DNA of 64,000 bases from Hydrogenophilales bacterium (GTDB taxonomy: Bacteria > Pseudomonadota > Gammaproteobacteria > Burkholderiales > Thiobacillaceae), in NCBI GenBank assembly GCA_016195805.1, contig JACPYT010000002.1, positions 248,001 to 312,000 of the forward strand, in the 5' to 3' direction. Each line of letters begins with the position of its first letter. Position 1 is the stretch's first letter. A program made the position numbers and the translations under genes. The notes under the pieces are model-generated. The model ran no database searches. It saw only the letters and a list, made by a program, of their open reading frames with translations, and was not told the DNA's origin. Below are positions 1 to 11,284 of the stretch, piece after piece.

Positions 1-2303
1 CGGCCAACCAGGCCGGCATCACGATTCCACATTTCTGCTATCACAAGAAGCTTTCCATCGCCGCCAACTGCCGCATGTGCCTGGTGCAGGTGGAGAAGGC
101 GCCGAAGCCGCTGCCCGCGTGCGCCACGCCGGTGACCGACGGCATGAAGGTCTACACGCGTTCGGAATATGCCATCAACGCCCAGAAAAGCGTGATGGAA
201 TTTCTCCTCATCAACCATCCGCTCGATTGCCCGATCTGCGACCAGGGGGGCGAATGCGCGCTGCAGGATCTGGCCGTCGGCTATGGCGGCTCGGCCTCGC
301 GCTACCAGGAAGTCAAGCGGGTGGTGCGCGACAAGAACCTCGGCCCGCTGATCGCCACCGACATGACGCGCTGCATCCATTGCAGCCGCTGCGTGCGCTT
401 CGGCCAGGAAATCGCCGGCGTGATGGAACTCGGCATGCCCGGGCGCGGCGAGCATACCGAGGTGATGCCGTTCCTGGAGAGCCAGGTGGCATCCGAACTG
501 TCGGGCAACGTCATCGATCTGTGCCCGGTCGGCGCGTTGACCAGCAAACCCTTCCGCTATACCGCCCGTGCTTGGGAGCTGTCACGCCGCCCGTCGATCA
601 GCCCGCACGACAGCCTCGGCTCCAACCTTGAAGTCCACGTCAAGGACAACAAGGTGATGCGCGTGCTGCCGCGCGAGAACGAGGACGTCAACGAGTGCTG
701 GCTGGCCGACCGCGACCGCTTCTCCTACGAAGGCCTCAACACGGCCGAGCGCCTGTCCCAGCCGATGGTCAAGCACAACGGCCAGTGGGTGGAAACCACC
801 TGGCAGATGGCGCTCGAATTTGTCGCGGACAGACTGAAAGCGATTCCAGCCGAGCGGATCGGCGCGCTGTCGACGCCGTATCGCCCGGCGGAAGAGTTGT
901 TCCTACTGCAGAAGCTGATGCGCGGCATGGGCAGCGGCAACATCGACCACCGTCTGCGGCAGTCCGACTTCTCGCTCGACGACAAGGCGCACGGCGGCTT
1001 CTGGCTCGGCATGCCGGTGACCTACATGTCGCGCCTCAACCGCATGCTGGTAGTGGGTTCCAACCTGCGCAAGGACCACCCGCTGATGGCGCACCGTATC
1101 CGCGAGTCGGTGCGCTGGTATGGCCAGCTCAACCTGATCAATGCGCACGAGGACGAATTCCTCGGCAAGGTGCACGCCAAGCGCATCGTCGCGCCGTCGC
1201 AGCTCGCCAGTGCACTGGCGGGCGTGTGCCGTGCGCTGGCCGAACTGAAAAACCTGCCGGTGCCGGACATCGCTGCGCACGGCATCGTCGACGACACCGC
1301 ACGCAGGATGGCCGAGAGTATTGCGGGCGGCGGCCAAGGCCCGATAGAGGGCGCGCGCGCGGTGTTCCTCGGCAACATGGCGCAGCATCACCCCAGCTAT
1401 TCGCAGATTCACGCGTTGGCGCAGGAGGTGGCACGCCTTTCCGGCGCCAGTTTCGGCGTGCTGGGCGAAGCGGCCAACAGCGTCGGCGCCGTGGCGGTCG
1501 GCGCTGTTCCGGGGCGGGGTCCGCTGGGACAGCCCGCCGTCAAGGGCCTCAATGCGCAGCAGATGCTGGCCGAACCGCTCTCCGCCTATCTGCTGCTGGG
1601 CGTCGAAGCCGAGCTCGATACCCACGATCCGGTGACCGCGATGGCGAGCATCAACGCGGCGGACTTCGTCGTGGTGATGTCGCCCTACAAGGGCAAGTCG
1701 CTCGACTATGCCGATGTGCTGCTGCCGATCGCGCCGTGGACCGAAACCTCGGGCACTTTCATCAATACCGAGGGGCGCGTGCAGAGTTTCAGCGCGGTGG
1801 TGAAGCCGCTTGGCGAAACGCGTCCGGCCTGGAAAGTATTGCGCGTGCTGGGCAATCTGCTGGGGCTGGCGGGGTTCGACCACAACGATTCCAAGGAAGT
1901 GTTACGCGACGCGCTGGGCGACACGCCCATCGGAACGGTGCAGGCTTTCCTCACCAATGAAGTCAGCGGCGTGCGGGTGGTACCGCCCCAGGCTGGCGGC
2001 GGACTCGAACGCGTCGCCGAGGTGCCGATCTACCAGACCGACGCCGTGGTGCGCCGTTCGCCCTCACTGCAGATGACGTTGGACGCGGCGCTGCCGGTGG
2101 CGCGCATGCACAGTCGGCTGATCGAGAAGCTCGGGCTGCAGGAAAACGGCCGCGTCTCGGTTCGCCAGACGGCGAGTGCGCTGACCCTGAAGGTCCAGCG
2201 TGATGATTTTCTGCCCGACAACTGCGTGCGTGTCCCCAGCGGCCATCCGCTGACGGCCGGCCTGGGCCCGATGTTCGGGCCGATCACGGCGGAGCCGGTC
2301 TGA
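1..2303 (+). CDS. nuoG: NADH-quinone oxidoreductase subunit G (5' end outside window)
   Basis: Frame is open from base 3; [36 protein letters not shown] and [14 protein letters not shown] Fe-S motifs; first gene of nuoG-N order. Confidence 0.96.
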   Translation, partial: ANQAGITIPHFCYHKKLSIAANCRMCLVQVEKAPKPLPACATPVTDGMKVYTRSEYAINAQKSVMEFLLINHPLDCPICDQGGECALQDLAVGYGGSASRYQEVKRVVRDKNLGPLIATDMTRCIHCSRCVRFGQEIAGVMELGMPGRGEHTEVMPFLESQVASELSGNVIDLCPVGALTSKPFRYTARAWELSRRPSISPHDSLGSNLEVHVKDNKVMRVLPRENEDVNECWLADRDRFSYEGLNTAERLSQPMVKHNGQWVETTWQMALEFVADRLKAIPAERIGALSTPYRPAEELFLLQKLMRGMGSGNIDHRLRQSDFSLDDKAHGGFWLGMPVTYMSRLNRMLVVGSNLRKDHPLMAHRIRESVRWYGQLNLINAHEDEFLGKVHAKRIVAPSQLASALAGVCRALAELKNLPVPDIAAHGIVDDTARRMAESIAGGGQGPIEGARAVFLGNMAQHHPSYSQIHALAQEVARLSGASFGVLGEAANSVGAVAVGAVPGRGPLGQPAVKGLNAQQMLAEPLSAYLLLGVEAELDTHDPVTAMASINAADFVVVMSPYKGKSLDYADVLLPIAPWTETSGTFINTEGRVQSFSAVVKPLGETRPAWKVLRVLGNLLGLAGFDHNDSKEVLRDALGDTPIGTVQAFLTNEVSGVRVVPPQAGGGLERVAEVPIYQTDAVVRRSPSLQMTLDAALPVARMHSRLIEKLGLQENGRVSVRQTASALTLKVQRDDFLPDNCVRVPSGHPLTAGLGPMFGPITAEPV

Positions 2304-3319
2304 TGGAGAATGCAGGCATGGACTGGACCGCCATTCAAGCCGTCGTCTGGACGCTGATCAAGATTCTCGCGCTGGTGGTGCCGCTGATGCTCGGCGTGGC
2401 CTACCTCACCTACGCGGAACGGAAAATCATCGGCTGGATGCAGGTGCGCATCGGCCCCAACCGTGTCGGTTTCCAGGGACTGCTGCAGCCGATCGCCGAC
2501 GCGGTGAAGCTGCTGATGAAGGAAATCATCATCCCGTCGGGCGCAAGCCGTGGGCTGTTCATCCTCGGACCCATCCTCGCCATCGCCCCGGCGCTGGCGG
2601 CGTGGGCGGTGATTCCGTTCACCGACAGTCTCGTGCTGGCCAACATCAACGCCGGTCTGCTCTATGTGATGGCGATCACCTCGATGGGGGTCTACGGCGT
2701 CATCATCGCTGGGTGGGCCTCCAACTCCAAGTACGCCTTTCTCGGCGCCATGCGCTCGGCGGCGCAGATCGTGTCGTATGAAATCGCCATGGGCTTCGCG
2801 CTGGTCGGCGTGCTGATGGCGGCGCAGTCGCTCAACCTCACCGACATTGTGCATGGCCAGGCGGGCGGGCTGCATCACTGGTATATCTGGCCGCTGTTCC
2901 CATTGTTCATCGTGTACCTGATCGCCGGTGTGGCCGAAACCAACCGTGCGCCGTTCGACGTCGCCGAAGGCGAATCCGAGATCGTCGCCGGTTTCCATGT
3001 GGAATATTCCGGCATGGCATTCGCCGTGTTCTTCCTCGCCGAATACGCCAACATGATCCTGGTCGCCGCGCTGACCACGCTGATGTTCCTCGGCGGCTGG
3101 CTGTCACCGGTGACCTTCCTGCCGGACGGCATCGTCTGGTGGCTGCTCAAGACCGGTTTCGTCCTGTTCCTGTTCCTGTGGTTCCGTGCCACCTTCCCGC
3201 GCTATCGCTACGACCAGATCATGCGTCTGGGCTGGAAGGTGTTCATTCCCATCACCCTCGTCTGGATCGTCGTCGTCGGCGGCATGATGCAGACGCCGTA
3301 TGGGTATCTTTTCCACTGA
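2303..3319 (+). CDS. nuoH: NADH-quinone oxidoreductase subunit H
   Basis: Membrane protein with [20 protein letters not shown] motif; overlaps nuoG stop. Confidence 0.97.
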   Translation: MENAGMDWTAIQAVVWTLIKILALVVPLMLGVAYLTYAERKIIGWMQVRIGPNRVGFQGLLQPIADAVKLLMKEIIIPSGASRGLFILGPILAIAPALAAWAVIPFTDSLVLANINAGLLYVMAITSMGVYGVIIAGWASNSKYAFLGAMRSAAQIVSYEIAMGFALVGVLMAAQSLNLTDIVHGQAGGLHHWYIWPLFPLFIVYLIAGVAETNRAPFDVAEGESEIVAGFHVEYSGMAFAVFFLAEYANMILVAALTTLMFLGGWLSPVTFLPDGIVWWLLKTGFVLFLFLWFRATFPRYRYDQIMRLGWKVFIPITLVWIVVVGGMMQTPYGYLFH

Positions 3320-3326
3320 GCGCGCC

Positions 3327-3815
3327 ATGAAACGGATCACGAATTTCTTCGGCAGCTTGCTCCTGATCGAACTGCTGCGCGGCATGATGCTCACCGGGCG
3401 CCATCTGTTCGCGCGCAAGATCACGGTGCAGTTTCCGGAAGAGAAAACCCCGCAAAGCCCGCGCTTCCGCGGCCTGCATGCGCTGCGCCGCTACCCCAAC
3501 GGCGAGGAGCGCTGCATCGCCTGCAAGCTGTGCGAAGCGGTCTGCCCGGCGCTGGCGATCACAATCGAATCGGAGAAACGCGTCGACGGCACCCGCCGCA
3601 CCACGCGTTACGACATCGATCTGACTAAATGCATCTTCTGCGGCTTCTGCGAGGAGTCCTGCCCGGTCGATTCCATCGTCGAAACCCGCATCCTCGAATA
3701 CCACGGCGAAAAACGCGGCGACCTCTACTACACCAAGCCCATGCTGCTCGCGATCGGCGACCAATACGAAGAGCAGATCGCACGCGACCGCGCTGACGAC
3801 GCCAAGTACCGCTGA
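3327..3815 (+). CDS. nuoI: NADH-quinone oxidoreductase subunit I
   Basis: Two 4Fe-4S motifs ([24 protein letters not shown]); start set to MKRITNFFG rather than the ORF-track start at 3300. Confidence 0.96.
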   Translation: MKRITNFFGSLLLIELLRGMMLTGRHLFARKITVQFPEEKTPQSPRFRGLHALRRYPNGEERCIACKLCEAVCPALAITIESEKRVDGTRRTTRYDIDLTKCIFCGFCEESCPVDSIVETRILEYHGEKRGDLYYTKPMLLAIGDQYEEQIARDRADDAKYR

Positions 3816-3824
3816 AACCAGACA

Positions 3825-4451
3825 ATGACCTATACGACCGCGATTTTCTATTTCTTCGCCGCCATCCTGGTGTTTGCCGGACTGCGCGTCATCACCGCAC
3901 GTAATCCGGTCCACGCGGCGCTGTACCTGGTGCTGGCGTTCTTCACCGCGGCCGGGCTGTGGATGCTGCTGGAAGCCGAGTTCCTCGCCATCACCCTGGT
4001 GCTCGTCTACGTGGGAGCGGTGATGGTGCTGTTCCTGTTCGTGGTGATGATGCTCGACATCAACCTGGAAAAGCTGCGCGAGGGCTTCTGGGATTATCTG
4101 CCGTTGGCAGGCTTCGTCGCGGTGCTGCTGGTGATCGAGATGGCACTGATACTCGGCAGCCGCCACTTCGGCCTCGAGGTGATGGGGGCGCCCGCGCCGC
4201 ACGCCGCCGATTACAGCAACACCAAGGAACTCGGGCGGGTGCTGTATACCGAGTACGTCTATGCGTTCGAACTCGCGGCGGTGATACTGCTGGTGGCGAT
4301 CGTCGCCGCCATCGCGCTGACGCTGCGCCGGCGCAAGGACAGCAAGTACATCGATCCTGCCGAGCAGGTGAAGGTCAGGCGCAACGACCGCCTGCGCATC
4401 GTGAAAATGCAATCGACCCCGAAGCCCGGGACAGGGGAGGGCGGCGCGTGA
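3825..4451 (+). CDS. nuoJ: NADH-quinone oxidoreductase subunit J
   Basis: Hydrophobic protein, [13 protein letters not shown] and [17 protein letters not shown] motifs, operon position. Confidence 0.95.
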   Translation: MTYTTAIFYFFAAILVFAGLRVITARNPVHAALYLVLAFFTAAGLWMLLEAEFLAITLVLVYVGAVMVLFLFVVMMLDINLEKLREGFWDYLPLAGFVAVLLVIEMALILGSRHFGLEVMGAPAPHAADYSNTKELGRVLYTEYVYAFELAAVILLVAIVAAIALTLRRRKDSKYIDPAEQVKVRRNDRLRIVKMQSTPKPGTGEGGA

Positions 4452-4753
4452 TTTCTCTATCGCATTACCTGGTGCTGGGCGGTATCCTGTTCGCCATCAG
4501 CGTGCTGGGCATCTTCCTCAACCGCAAGAACGTGATCATCCTCCTGATGGCGATCGAGCTGATGCTGCTCGCGGTGAACATGAACTTCATCGCGTTTTCG
4601 CATTACCTCGGCGACATCCACGGCCAGATCTTCGTCTTCTTCATCCTCACCGTCGCCGCAGCCGAATCGGCTATCGGCCTGGCGATCCTGGTGGTGCTGT
4701 TCCGCAACCTGCACACGATCAACGTCGATGACCTCGACCACCTGAAAGGCTGA
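4448..4753 (+). CDS. nuoK: NADH-quinone oxidoreductase subunit K
   Basis: C-terminal part of ORF 3959..4753; GTG start at 4448 gives [43 protein letters not shown]. Confidence 0.94.
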   Translation: MISLSHYLVLGGILFAISVLGIFLNRKNVIILLMAIELMLLAVNMNFIAFSHYLGDIHGQIFVFFILTVAAAESAIGLAILVVLFRNLHTINVDDLDHLKG

Positions 4754-6789
4754 TGCGCGTGGACATGCAGACGCTCTATCTCGTCGTGCCGCTGGCGCCG
4801 CTGTTCGGCGCGATCGTCGCCGGCCTGTTCGGCCGGCTGGTGGGCCGCACCGGCGCCCATGTCGTCACCATTGCCGGGGTGGCCGTCTCGTTCATTGCGT
4901 CGGTGTTGGTGTTCCAGGACGTGCTCGCCGGTCACACCTTCAACGGCACCGTCTACACGTGGATGACGCTGGGCGACCTGCACTTCGAGGTGGGTTTCCT
5001 GGTCGATGCGCTGACGGCGATGATGATGCTGGTCGTCACCTTCGTCTCGCTGATGGTGCACGTCTACACCATCGGCTACATGCACGACGACCCGGGCTAC
5101 CAGCGTTTCTTCAGCTACATCTCGCTGTTCACCTTCTCGATGCTGATGCTGGTGATGAGCAACAACTTCCTGCAGCTGTTCTTCGGCTGGGAAGCTGTGG
5201 GTCTGGTGTCCTACCTGCTGATCGGCTTCTGGTACACGAAAGAGACGGCGATCTACGCCAACCTCAAGGCCTTCCTGGTCAACCGGGTGGGCGATTTCGG
5301 CTTCATTCTCGGCATCGGCCTGGTGCTGGCGCATTTCGGCTCGCTCGATTACGCCACGGTGTTCGCCAAGGCACCGTCGCTCGCCCGCGAAACCATCACG
5401 CTGTGGCCGGGCGCGCCGTGGATGCTGATGAGCGTCATCGGCATCCTGCTGTTCATCGGCGCCATGGGCAAATCGGCGCAGTTCCCGCTGCACGTCTGGC
5501 TGCCCGACTCGATGGAAGGCCCGACGCCGATTTCCGCGCTGATCCACGCGGCAACCATGGTGACCGCCGGTATCTTCATGGTGGCGCGCATGTCGCCGCT
5601 GTATGAACTGTCCGACACGGCGCTCAGCTTCATCATGGTGATCGGCGCCATCACCGCGCTGTTCATGGGCTTCCTCGGCATGGTGCAGAACGACATCAAG
5701 CGGGTGGTAGCGTATTCGACCCTGTCCCAGCTCGGCTACATGACGGTCGCGCTCGGCGCTTCGGCCTATTCGGTCGCGGTGTTCCACCTGATGACGCATG
5801 CCTTCTTCAAGGCGTTGCTGTTTCTCGCTGCCGGTTCGGTCATCATCGCCATGCATCACAACCAGGACATCCGCTACATGGGCGGCCTGAAGAAATACAT
5901 GCCGATCACCTGGGTGACCTCGCTGATCGGCTCGCTGGCGCTGATCGGCACGCCTTTCCTGTCCGGCTTCTATTCCAAGGAAAGCATCATCGAGGCGGCC
6001 AAGATCTCGCACCTGCCAGGCGCCGGCTTCGCCTATTTCGCCGTGCTGGCGGGTGTGTTCGTCACCGCCTTCTATTCTTTCCGCATGTACTTCCTGGTGT
6101 TCCATGGCAAGGAGCGTTTCCATCAGGGGCACGGCCATGGCAACGAGCCCGACGCGCATCATGGACACGACGGCGCCGGGCATGATGGGGCGCATGGCCA
6201 AGATCATGGCGGACAGCCGCACGAAACGCCGTGGGTGGTTACCGGTCCCTTGCTCGCGCTGGCGCTGCCCTCGCTGGCGATCGGCTACATGACCATCGAA
6301 CCGATGCTGTTCGGCGACTTTTTCGGCCGCGCGATCTACGTGGCCGACCGCCATCCGGTGATGCACGAGCTGGATCAGGAGTTTCACGGCGCGATGGAAA
6401 TGGGGTTGCACGCGCTGACGACACTGCCGTTCTGGCTGGCGGCGGCGGGCGTGGGGCTGGCGGCATTTTTCTACCTCAAGCGCCCGGATATTCCGGCGGC
6501 GATTGCAAGGCGTTTCAAATTCCTGCACCAGATGCTGCTCAACAAATACTGGTTCGACGAGCTCTACAGCTGGGTGTTTGCCCAGGGCGCGCTCGCGCTC
6601 GGTGGCGGCCTGTGGCGGCGCGGCGACCAGAACGTCATCGACGGCTTTTTCGTCAACGGTTCGGCGCACCTGGTCGAACGTTTCTCGCGCCTGGTCAAGG
6701 CCTTTCAGTCGGGCTACATCTACCACTACGCCTTCGCCATGCTGATCGGGGTATTCGCCCTGGTGACCTGGTTTGCGCGCTTGAACTGA
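4753..6789 (+). CDS. nuoL: NADH-quinone oxidoreductase subunit L
   Basis: Antiporter-like subunit (FFGWEAVGLVSYLLIGFW, HVWLPDSMEGPTPISALIHAATMVTAG); carries a His-rich loop. Confidence 0.97.
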   Translation: MRVDMQTLYLVVPLAPLFGAIVAGLFGRLVGRTGAHVVTIAGVAVSFIASVLVFQDVLAGHTFNGTVYTWMTLGDLHFEVGFLVDALTAMMMLVVTFVSLMVHVYTIGYMHDDPGYQRFFSYISLFTFSMLMLVMSNNFLQLFFGWEAVGLVSYLLIGFWYTKETAIYANLKAFLVNRVGDFGFILGIGLVLAHFGSLDYATVFAKAPSLARETITLWPGAPWMLMSVIGILLFIGAMGKSAQFPLHVWLPDSMEGPTPISALIHAATMVTAGIFMVARMSPLYELSDTALSFIMVIGAITALFMGFLGMVQNDIKRVVAYSTLSQLGYMTVALGASAYSVAVFHLMTHAFFKALLFLAAGSVIIAMHHNQDIRYMGGLKKYMPITWVTSLIGSLALIGTPFLSGFYSKESIIEAAKISHLPGAGFAYFAVLAGVFVTAFYSFRMYFLVFHGKERFHQGHGHGNEPDAHHGHDGAGHDGAHGQDHGGQPHETPWVVTGPLLALALPSLAIGYMTIEPMLFGDFFGRAIYVADRHPVMHELDQEFHGAMEMGLHALTTLPFWLAAAGVGLAAFFYLKRPDIPAAIARRFKFLHQMLLNKYWFDELYSWVFAQGALALGGGLWRRGDQNVIDGFFVNGSAHLVERFSRLVKAFQSGYIYHYAFAMLIGVFALVTWFARLN

Positions 6790-6792
6790 GCC

Positions 6793-8274
6793 ATGCTGAA
6801 CAACCTCCTTTCCCTCGTCATCTGGGTTCCGATTCTGGCCGGCGTGATCGTGCTCGCCACCGGCTCCGACCGCAACGCGGCGCTTGCCCGCTGGCTGGCG
6901 CTGGCTGGTGCGCTGCTGGGACTGATCGTCGCGATTCCGCTGGCCACCGGCTTCGACACCGCCACCTCGGCGATGCAGTTCGTCGAAAAGGCGGCGTGGA
7001 TACCGGCGTTCAACGTTCATTACCACCTCGGCGTCGACGGCATCTCCATGCCGCTGATCCTATTGAACAGCTTCATCACCGTGCTGGTGGTCATCGCCGG
7101 CTGGCAGGTAATCCAGGACAAGGTTGCGCAGTACATGGCGGCCTTCCTCATCATGTCCGGCCTCATCAACGGCGTGTTTGCGGCGCTCGATGGCATCCTG
7201 TTCTATGTCTTCTTTGAGGGCATGCTGATCCCGTTGTACCTGATCGTCGGCGTGTGGGGCGGGCCGAACCGGGTGTATGCCGCGTTCAAGTTCTTCCTCT
7301 ACACCCTGCTCGGCTCGCTGCTGATGCTGGTGTCGATGATCTATCTCTACTTCCAGTCGGGCGGCAGCTTCGACATCCAGACCTGGCATACCACCGCGCT
7401 CGGGATGACTGCGCAGACGCTGATGTTCTTCGCCTTCCTGCTGGCATTCGGGGTCAAGGTGCCGATGTGGCCGGTGCACACCTGGCTGCCCGACGCCCAC
7501 GTCGAGGCGCCGACCGGCGGCTCGGTGGTGCTGGCGGCGATCACGCTCAAGGTCGGCGCCTACGGCTTCCTGCGCTTCATCCTGCCGATCGTGCCGGATG
7601 CCAGCCACGAACTGGCCTGGTTCGTCATCCTGCTGTCGCTGACCGCAGTGGCGTACATCGGCCTCGTCGCGCTGGTACAGGCCGACATGAAAAAGCTCAT
7701 CGCCTATTCGTCGATCGCGCACATGGGCTTCGTCACCCTCGGCTTCTTCCTGTTCAACCCGCTCGGCGCCGAAGGCGGACTGGTACAGATGATCTCGCAC
7801 GGCTTCGTCTCGGCCGCGCTGTTCCTCTGCATCGGCGTCATGTATGACCGCCTGCATTCGCGCCAGATCAAGGACTACGGCGGCCTGGTGAACAAGATGC
7901 CGGTGTTCGCCGCCTTCTTCATGCTGTTTGCCATGGCGAATGCCGGATTGCCGGCGACCAGCGGCTTCGTCGGCGAATTCATGGTCATCATGGCGGCAAC
8001 CCAGGTCAATTTCTGGTTTGCCTTCGTCGCCGCCACCACGCTGATCCTCGGTGCGGCCTACACGTTGTGGATGTACAAGCGCGTCGTGTTCGGCGCGGTC
8101 AGCAACCCGCACGTCGAGGAGATGCGCGACATTAGCCTGCGCGAGATCCTGCTGCTCGGCGTCCTCGCCGTCTGTGTGCTGGTCATGGGGCTGTATCCCA
8201 AGCCGTTCACCGATGTGATGCACGCGTCGATGGTCGACCTGTTGGCGCACGTCGCCCAAAGCAAACTGCCTTAA
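6793..8274 (+). CDS. nuoM: NADH-quinone oxidoreductase subunit M
   Basis: HTWLPDAHVEAPTGGSVVLA motif and operon position. Confidence 0.97.
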   Translation: MLNNLLSLVIWVPILAGVIVLATGSDRNAALARWLALAGALLGLIVAIPLATGFDTATSAMQFVEKAAWIPAFNVHYHLGVDGISMPLILLNSFITVLVVIAGWQVIQDKVAQYMAAFLIMSGLINGVFAALDGILFYVFFEGMLIPLYLIVGVWGGPNRVYAAFKFFLYTLLGSLLMLVSMIYLYFQSGGSFDIQTWHTTALGMTAQTLMFFAFLLAFGVKVPMWPVHTWLPDAHVEAPTGGSVVLAAITLKVGAYGFLRFILPIVPDASHELAWFVILLSLTAVAYIGLVALVQADMKKLIAYSSIAHMGFVTLGFFLFNPLGAEGGLVQMISHGFVSAALFLCIGVMYDRLHSRQIKDYGGLVNKMPVFAAFFMLFAMANAGLPATSGFVGEFMVIMAATQVNFWFAFVAATTLILGAAYTLWMYKRVVFGAVSNPHVEEMRDISLREILLLGVLAVCVLVMGLYPKPFTDVMHASMVDLLAHVAQSKLP

Positions 8275-8283
8275 GGTTCCAGG

Positions 8284-9729
8284 ATGAGACACGCCATCAT
8301 GCAGTTCGCGCCTGTTTTCCCCGAGATGTTCGTGCTTGCCATGGTCTCGCTGATCTTGGTGATCGACGCCGCGGTCGACGACGGCAAGCGCTATCTGGCC
8401 TATGCACTCTCGTTCGTCACGCTGGCCGGCGCGGCATTCCTGACTCTGCACGACTTCTCCACCCTGCCGGTGCTGGCGCTGGGCGGGCTGTTCATCGGTG
8501 ACCCGCTGTCCGACGTGCTGAAGCTGTTTCTCTATCTGACGGTGGCGGTGGTGCTGGTGTATTCGCGCGACTATCTGCGTGTACGCGGGCTCTACAAGGG
8601 CGAGTTCTTCGTGCTGGCGCTGTTCGCGCTGCTGGGGATGATGGTGATGGTGTCGGCCAGCCATTTCCTCACGCTGTACCTCGGCCTCGAACTGCTGTCG
8701 CTGTCGCTGTATGCCATGGTGGCGCTGCAGCGCGACTCCAGCGTGGCAACCGAGGCAGCGATGAAATACTTCGTGCTGGGCGCACTGGCATCGGGTATGC
8801 TGCTCTACGGCATGTCGATGGTGTACGGCGTCACCGGTTCGCTTTCACTCGGCGACATGGCCATTGCCCTGCAGGACGGTACCGACCTGCGCATCCCGCT
8901 GGTGTTCGGCATCGTCTTCATCGTCGCCGGCCTCGCGTTCAAGCTTGGCGCGGTGCCGTTCCACATGTGGGTGCCCGACGTCTATCACGGCGCACCGACC
9001 GCGATGACGCTGTTCATCGGCTCCGCCCCCAAGATCGCCGCATTTGCCTTCGTGATCCGCATCCTGGGGCAGGGGCTGGAATCTCAGGTGGGCGACTGGC
9101 GCGAGATGCTGGTGATCCTGGCCGTGCTGTCGATGGCGCTCGGCAACGTCGCCGCCATCGCGCAAACGAACCTCAAGCGCATGTTCGCCTACTCGACCAT
9201 CTCGCACATGGGCTTCATGCTGCTGGGTATCCTGGCCGGCTCGCAGAACGGCTACGGCAGCGCGATGTTCTATGTGCTGGTATATGCGCTGATGAGTCTG
9301 GGCGGATTCGGCATGATTCTGCTATTGTCGCGGGCCGGATTCGAAGCCGACCAGCTGGACGACTTCAAGGGCCTGAACCGCCGCAGCCCGTGGCTGGCTT
9401 TCCTGATGCTGCTGCTGATGTTCTCGATGGCCGGCGTGCCGCCTACGGTGGGGTTCTATGCCAAACTGTCGGTACTGCAGGCGGTGGTCGAGATCGGCTA
9501 CGTGTGGCTGGCGGTGGCTGCGGTGCTATTCTCGCTGATCGGTGCGTTCTACTATCTGCGGATCGTCAAACTGATGTATTTTGACGCGCCGGTCGACACC
9601 GCACCGATCACCGCCAGCCCCGATGCTCGTGTCGTCATGTCGGTCAACGGGCTTGCGATATTGGCGCTGGGGATCGTGCCGCAGCCGCTGATGGCGGTGT
9701 GCATCCACGCCATCCATGCGTCTTTCTGA
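8284..9729 (+). CDS. nuoN: NADH-quinone oxidoreductase subunit N
   Basis: [30 protein letters not shown]; operon position; internal start at 8299 also possible. Confidence 0.96.
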   Translation: MRHAIMQFAPVFPEMFVLAMVSLILVIDAAVDDGKRYLAYALSFVTLAGAAFLTLHDFSTLPVLALGGLFIGDPLSDVLKLFLYLTVAVVLVYSRDYLRVRGLYKGEFFVLALFALLGMMVMVSASHFLTLYLGLELLSLSLYAMVALQRDSSVATEAAMKYFVLGALASGMLLYGMSMVYGVTGSLSLGDMAIALQDGTDLRIPLVFGIVFIVAGLAFKLGAVPFHMWVPDVYHGAPTAMTLFIGSAPKIAAFAFVIRILGQGLESQVGDWREMLVILAVLSMALGNVAAIAQTNLKRMFAYSTISHMGFMLLGILAGSQNGYGSAMFYVLVYALMSLGGFGMILLLSRAGFEADQLDDFKGLNRRSPWLAFLMLLLMFSMAGVPPTVGFYAKLSVLQAVVEIGYVWLAVAAVLFSLIGAFYYLRIVKLMYFDAPVDTAPITASPDARVVMSVNGLAILALGIVPQPLMAVCIHAIHASF

Positions 9730-9799
9730 ACCGGAGTATTTGAACCAAACCGGGCTGGAGCGGGTCTGCTCCGGCGTTACCTAGCTTTTCGGATCCACC

Positions 9800-10102
9800 G
9801 TGAATTTTTCCACTACCCTGTTGCTGATCGTGGCGTTCATCGCTGCCAACCTGCCTTTCCTTGTCGAGCGTATTTTCTTCGTCATCCGGCCCAAAGCCGG
9901 CCCCAAGAACTTCGCCTGGCGGCTGTTGGAACTGGTGATTCTGTTTTTTGCGGTCGGTGGCATTGCGCGCTTGCTGGAGAGCAACCTGGGCGACATCCAG
10001 CATCAGGACTGGGAGTTCTACGCGGTCAACGCCTCACTGTTCGTGGTATTCGCCTATCCGGGCTTCGTCTACCGTTATTTATGGAGACGGCGCGGCGGCT
10101 GA
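9800..10102 (+). CDS. DUF2818 family membrane protein
   Basis: Small protein following nuoN, NLPFLVERIFFVIRPK and WEFYAVNASLFVVFAYPGFVYRYLWRR; GTG start. Confidence 0.8.
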   Translation: MNFSTTLLLIVAFIAANLPFLVERIFFVIRPKAGPKNFAWRLLELVILFFAVGGIARLLESNLGDIQHQDWEFYAVNASLFVVFAYPGFVYRYLWRRRGG

Positions 10103-10338
10103 GGTGAGACCACCACGAAATCCGAGGTACTTTGCCTGCCGTATCCGAGGATTTGTTCGGACCAATCGCAGCGAACGGTTATGCGCCCGCCGGAAGGATG
10201 AATCTAGTGACTAATCTGTCGGTCTTTTTTACATGGACGCAGAAAATAACTTTATTCTAATGTAATGCAATATCGGTACTTGACACCTAAGTGCTTGATC
10301 GTAAATCGCAAGAAAACGCAGGAACAAAGTCCAGCGTT

Positions 10339-10355
10339 TTGGCACATGTATTGCT
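10339..10355 (+). promoter_or_regulatory. Sigma-54 (-24/-12) promoter upstream of PEP-CTERM gene
   Basis: TTGGCACATGTATTGCT: exact TTGGCAC-N5-TTGC spacing. Confidence 0.75.
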
Positions 10356-10568
10356 TCTTTTCTGTGAGTTTTGCGGAATAGGCAAACTACCTCCGTACAA
10401 GACTCTACCAGGCCATTAAGAGCCCACTCACTTCGTGAGTGAACGAACCAATAAAAGTACATAACAAGATCAGCGCGTGACGTGTCAGAGCATCAAGTTG
10501 ATGGGCTTTGCCGCTGTCAACACGCGCGTGTTAAATCTGGTTAGTACATTACATAGGGGGAGACTAAG

Positions 10569-11141
10569 GTGGAAAATTTCTCGAATCACAAACGAAGCGC
10601 CGTGCTCAAACTGGCCGCACTCGCCTTGCTGTCCGGCCTTTCAATTGTGAACACTGCTCAGGCCGACACGACCTACAACATGGGTACGCTCAGCACCACG
10701 CCTTACGTCAACGCGGCCACCGTCACGGCGGGGTCGGTGTTCACCCTGCCAAGCACTGGTACTACGCAATACAATTTCACCGATACCTACAATTTTTCAG
10801 TACCGAATTCACTGGTTGCAAGCACGGCGGTTACGGTTGACCTCAGTCTGGGGAACCTCAGCTTCGATATCTCGAACCTGAAACTGGACTTGTTTGCGGG
10901 TAGCACCTGGCTGGCCGGCGACATGGTCACCGGCTCGTCGGATGTCTCGGTCAGCGTCGCTTCGCCTGTGACGGCCGGGAGTTACTACTTCCTGGTGCGA
11001 GGTTTTGCGGATGGCATAGGTACGAACCAAGGCATTTACACCTTCACCGCCGCCGCCGTTCCGGAGGCTGATACCTACGCCATGATGCTGGCGGGGCTTG
11101 GGCTGATCGGATACACCGTCAGTCGTCGCAAACGCAGCTAG
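10569..11141 (+). CDS. PEP-CTERM sorting domain-containing exported protein
   Basis: N-terminal signal peptide; C-terminal VPEADTYAMMLAGLGLIGYTVSRRKRS (PE motif, TM helix, Arg-rich tail); GTG start with upstream purine-rich SD. Confidence 0.88.
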   Translation: MENFSNHKRSAVLKLAALALLSGLSIVNTAQADTTYNMGTLSTTPYVNAATVTAGSVFTLPSTGTTQYNFTDTYNFSVPNSLVASTAVTVDLSLGNLSFDISNLKLDLFAGSTWLAGDMVTGSSDVSVSVASPVTAGSYYFLVRGFADGIGTNQGIYTFTAAAVPEADTYAMMLAGLGLIGYTVSRRKRS

Positions 11142-11163
11142 AACTAGTTCGCCGGTCGATCCG

Positions 11164-11202
11164 CCCGCCTCTCGCCTGCCGGCTTGGGGCGGGTTTTATT
11201 TT
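11164..11202 (+). terminator. Rho-independent terminator after PEP-CTERM gene
   Basis: CCCGCC...GGCGGG stem followed by TTTTATTTT. Confidence 0.75.
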
Positions 11203-11284
11203 CAGCTTTCCTTGAACCGGTTTGAGTTCGGGAGATTGTATCGATCAGTCACGATAGAATTGAGGCAAAGAACTGGAATCTGGA

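Noticed and set aside
4603-7026. 807-aa minus-strand ORF antisense to nuoL
   Set aside because: His/Arg/Gln/Asp-rich low-complexity shadow of a conserved high-GC gene; no recognisable domain.
10229-10462. 77-aa minus-strand ORF in the PEP-CTERM upstream region
   Set aside because: Overlaps the sigma-54 promoter and leader hairpin; no convincing protein features.
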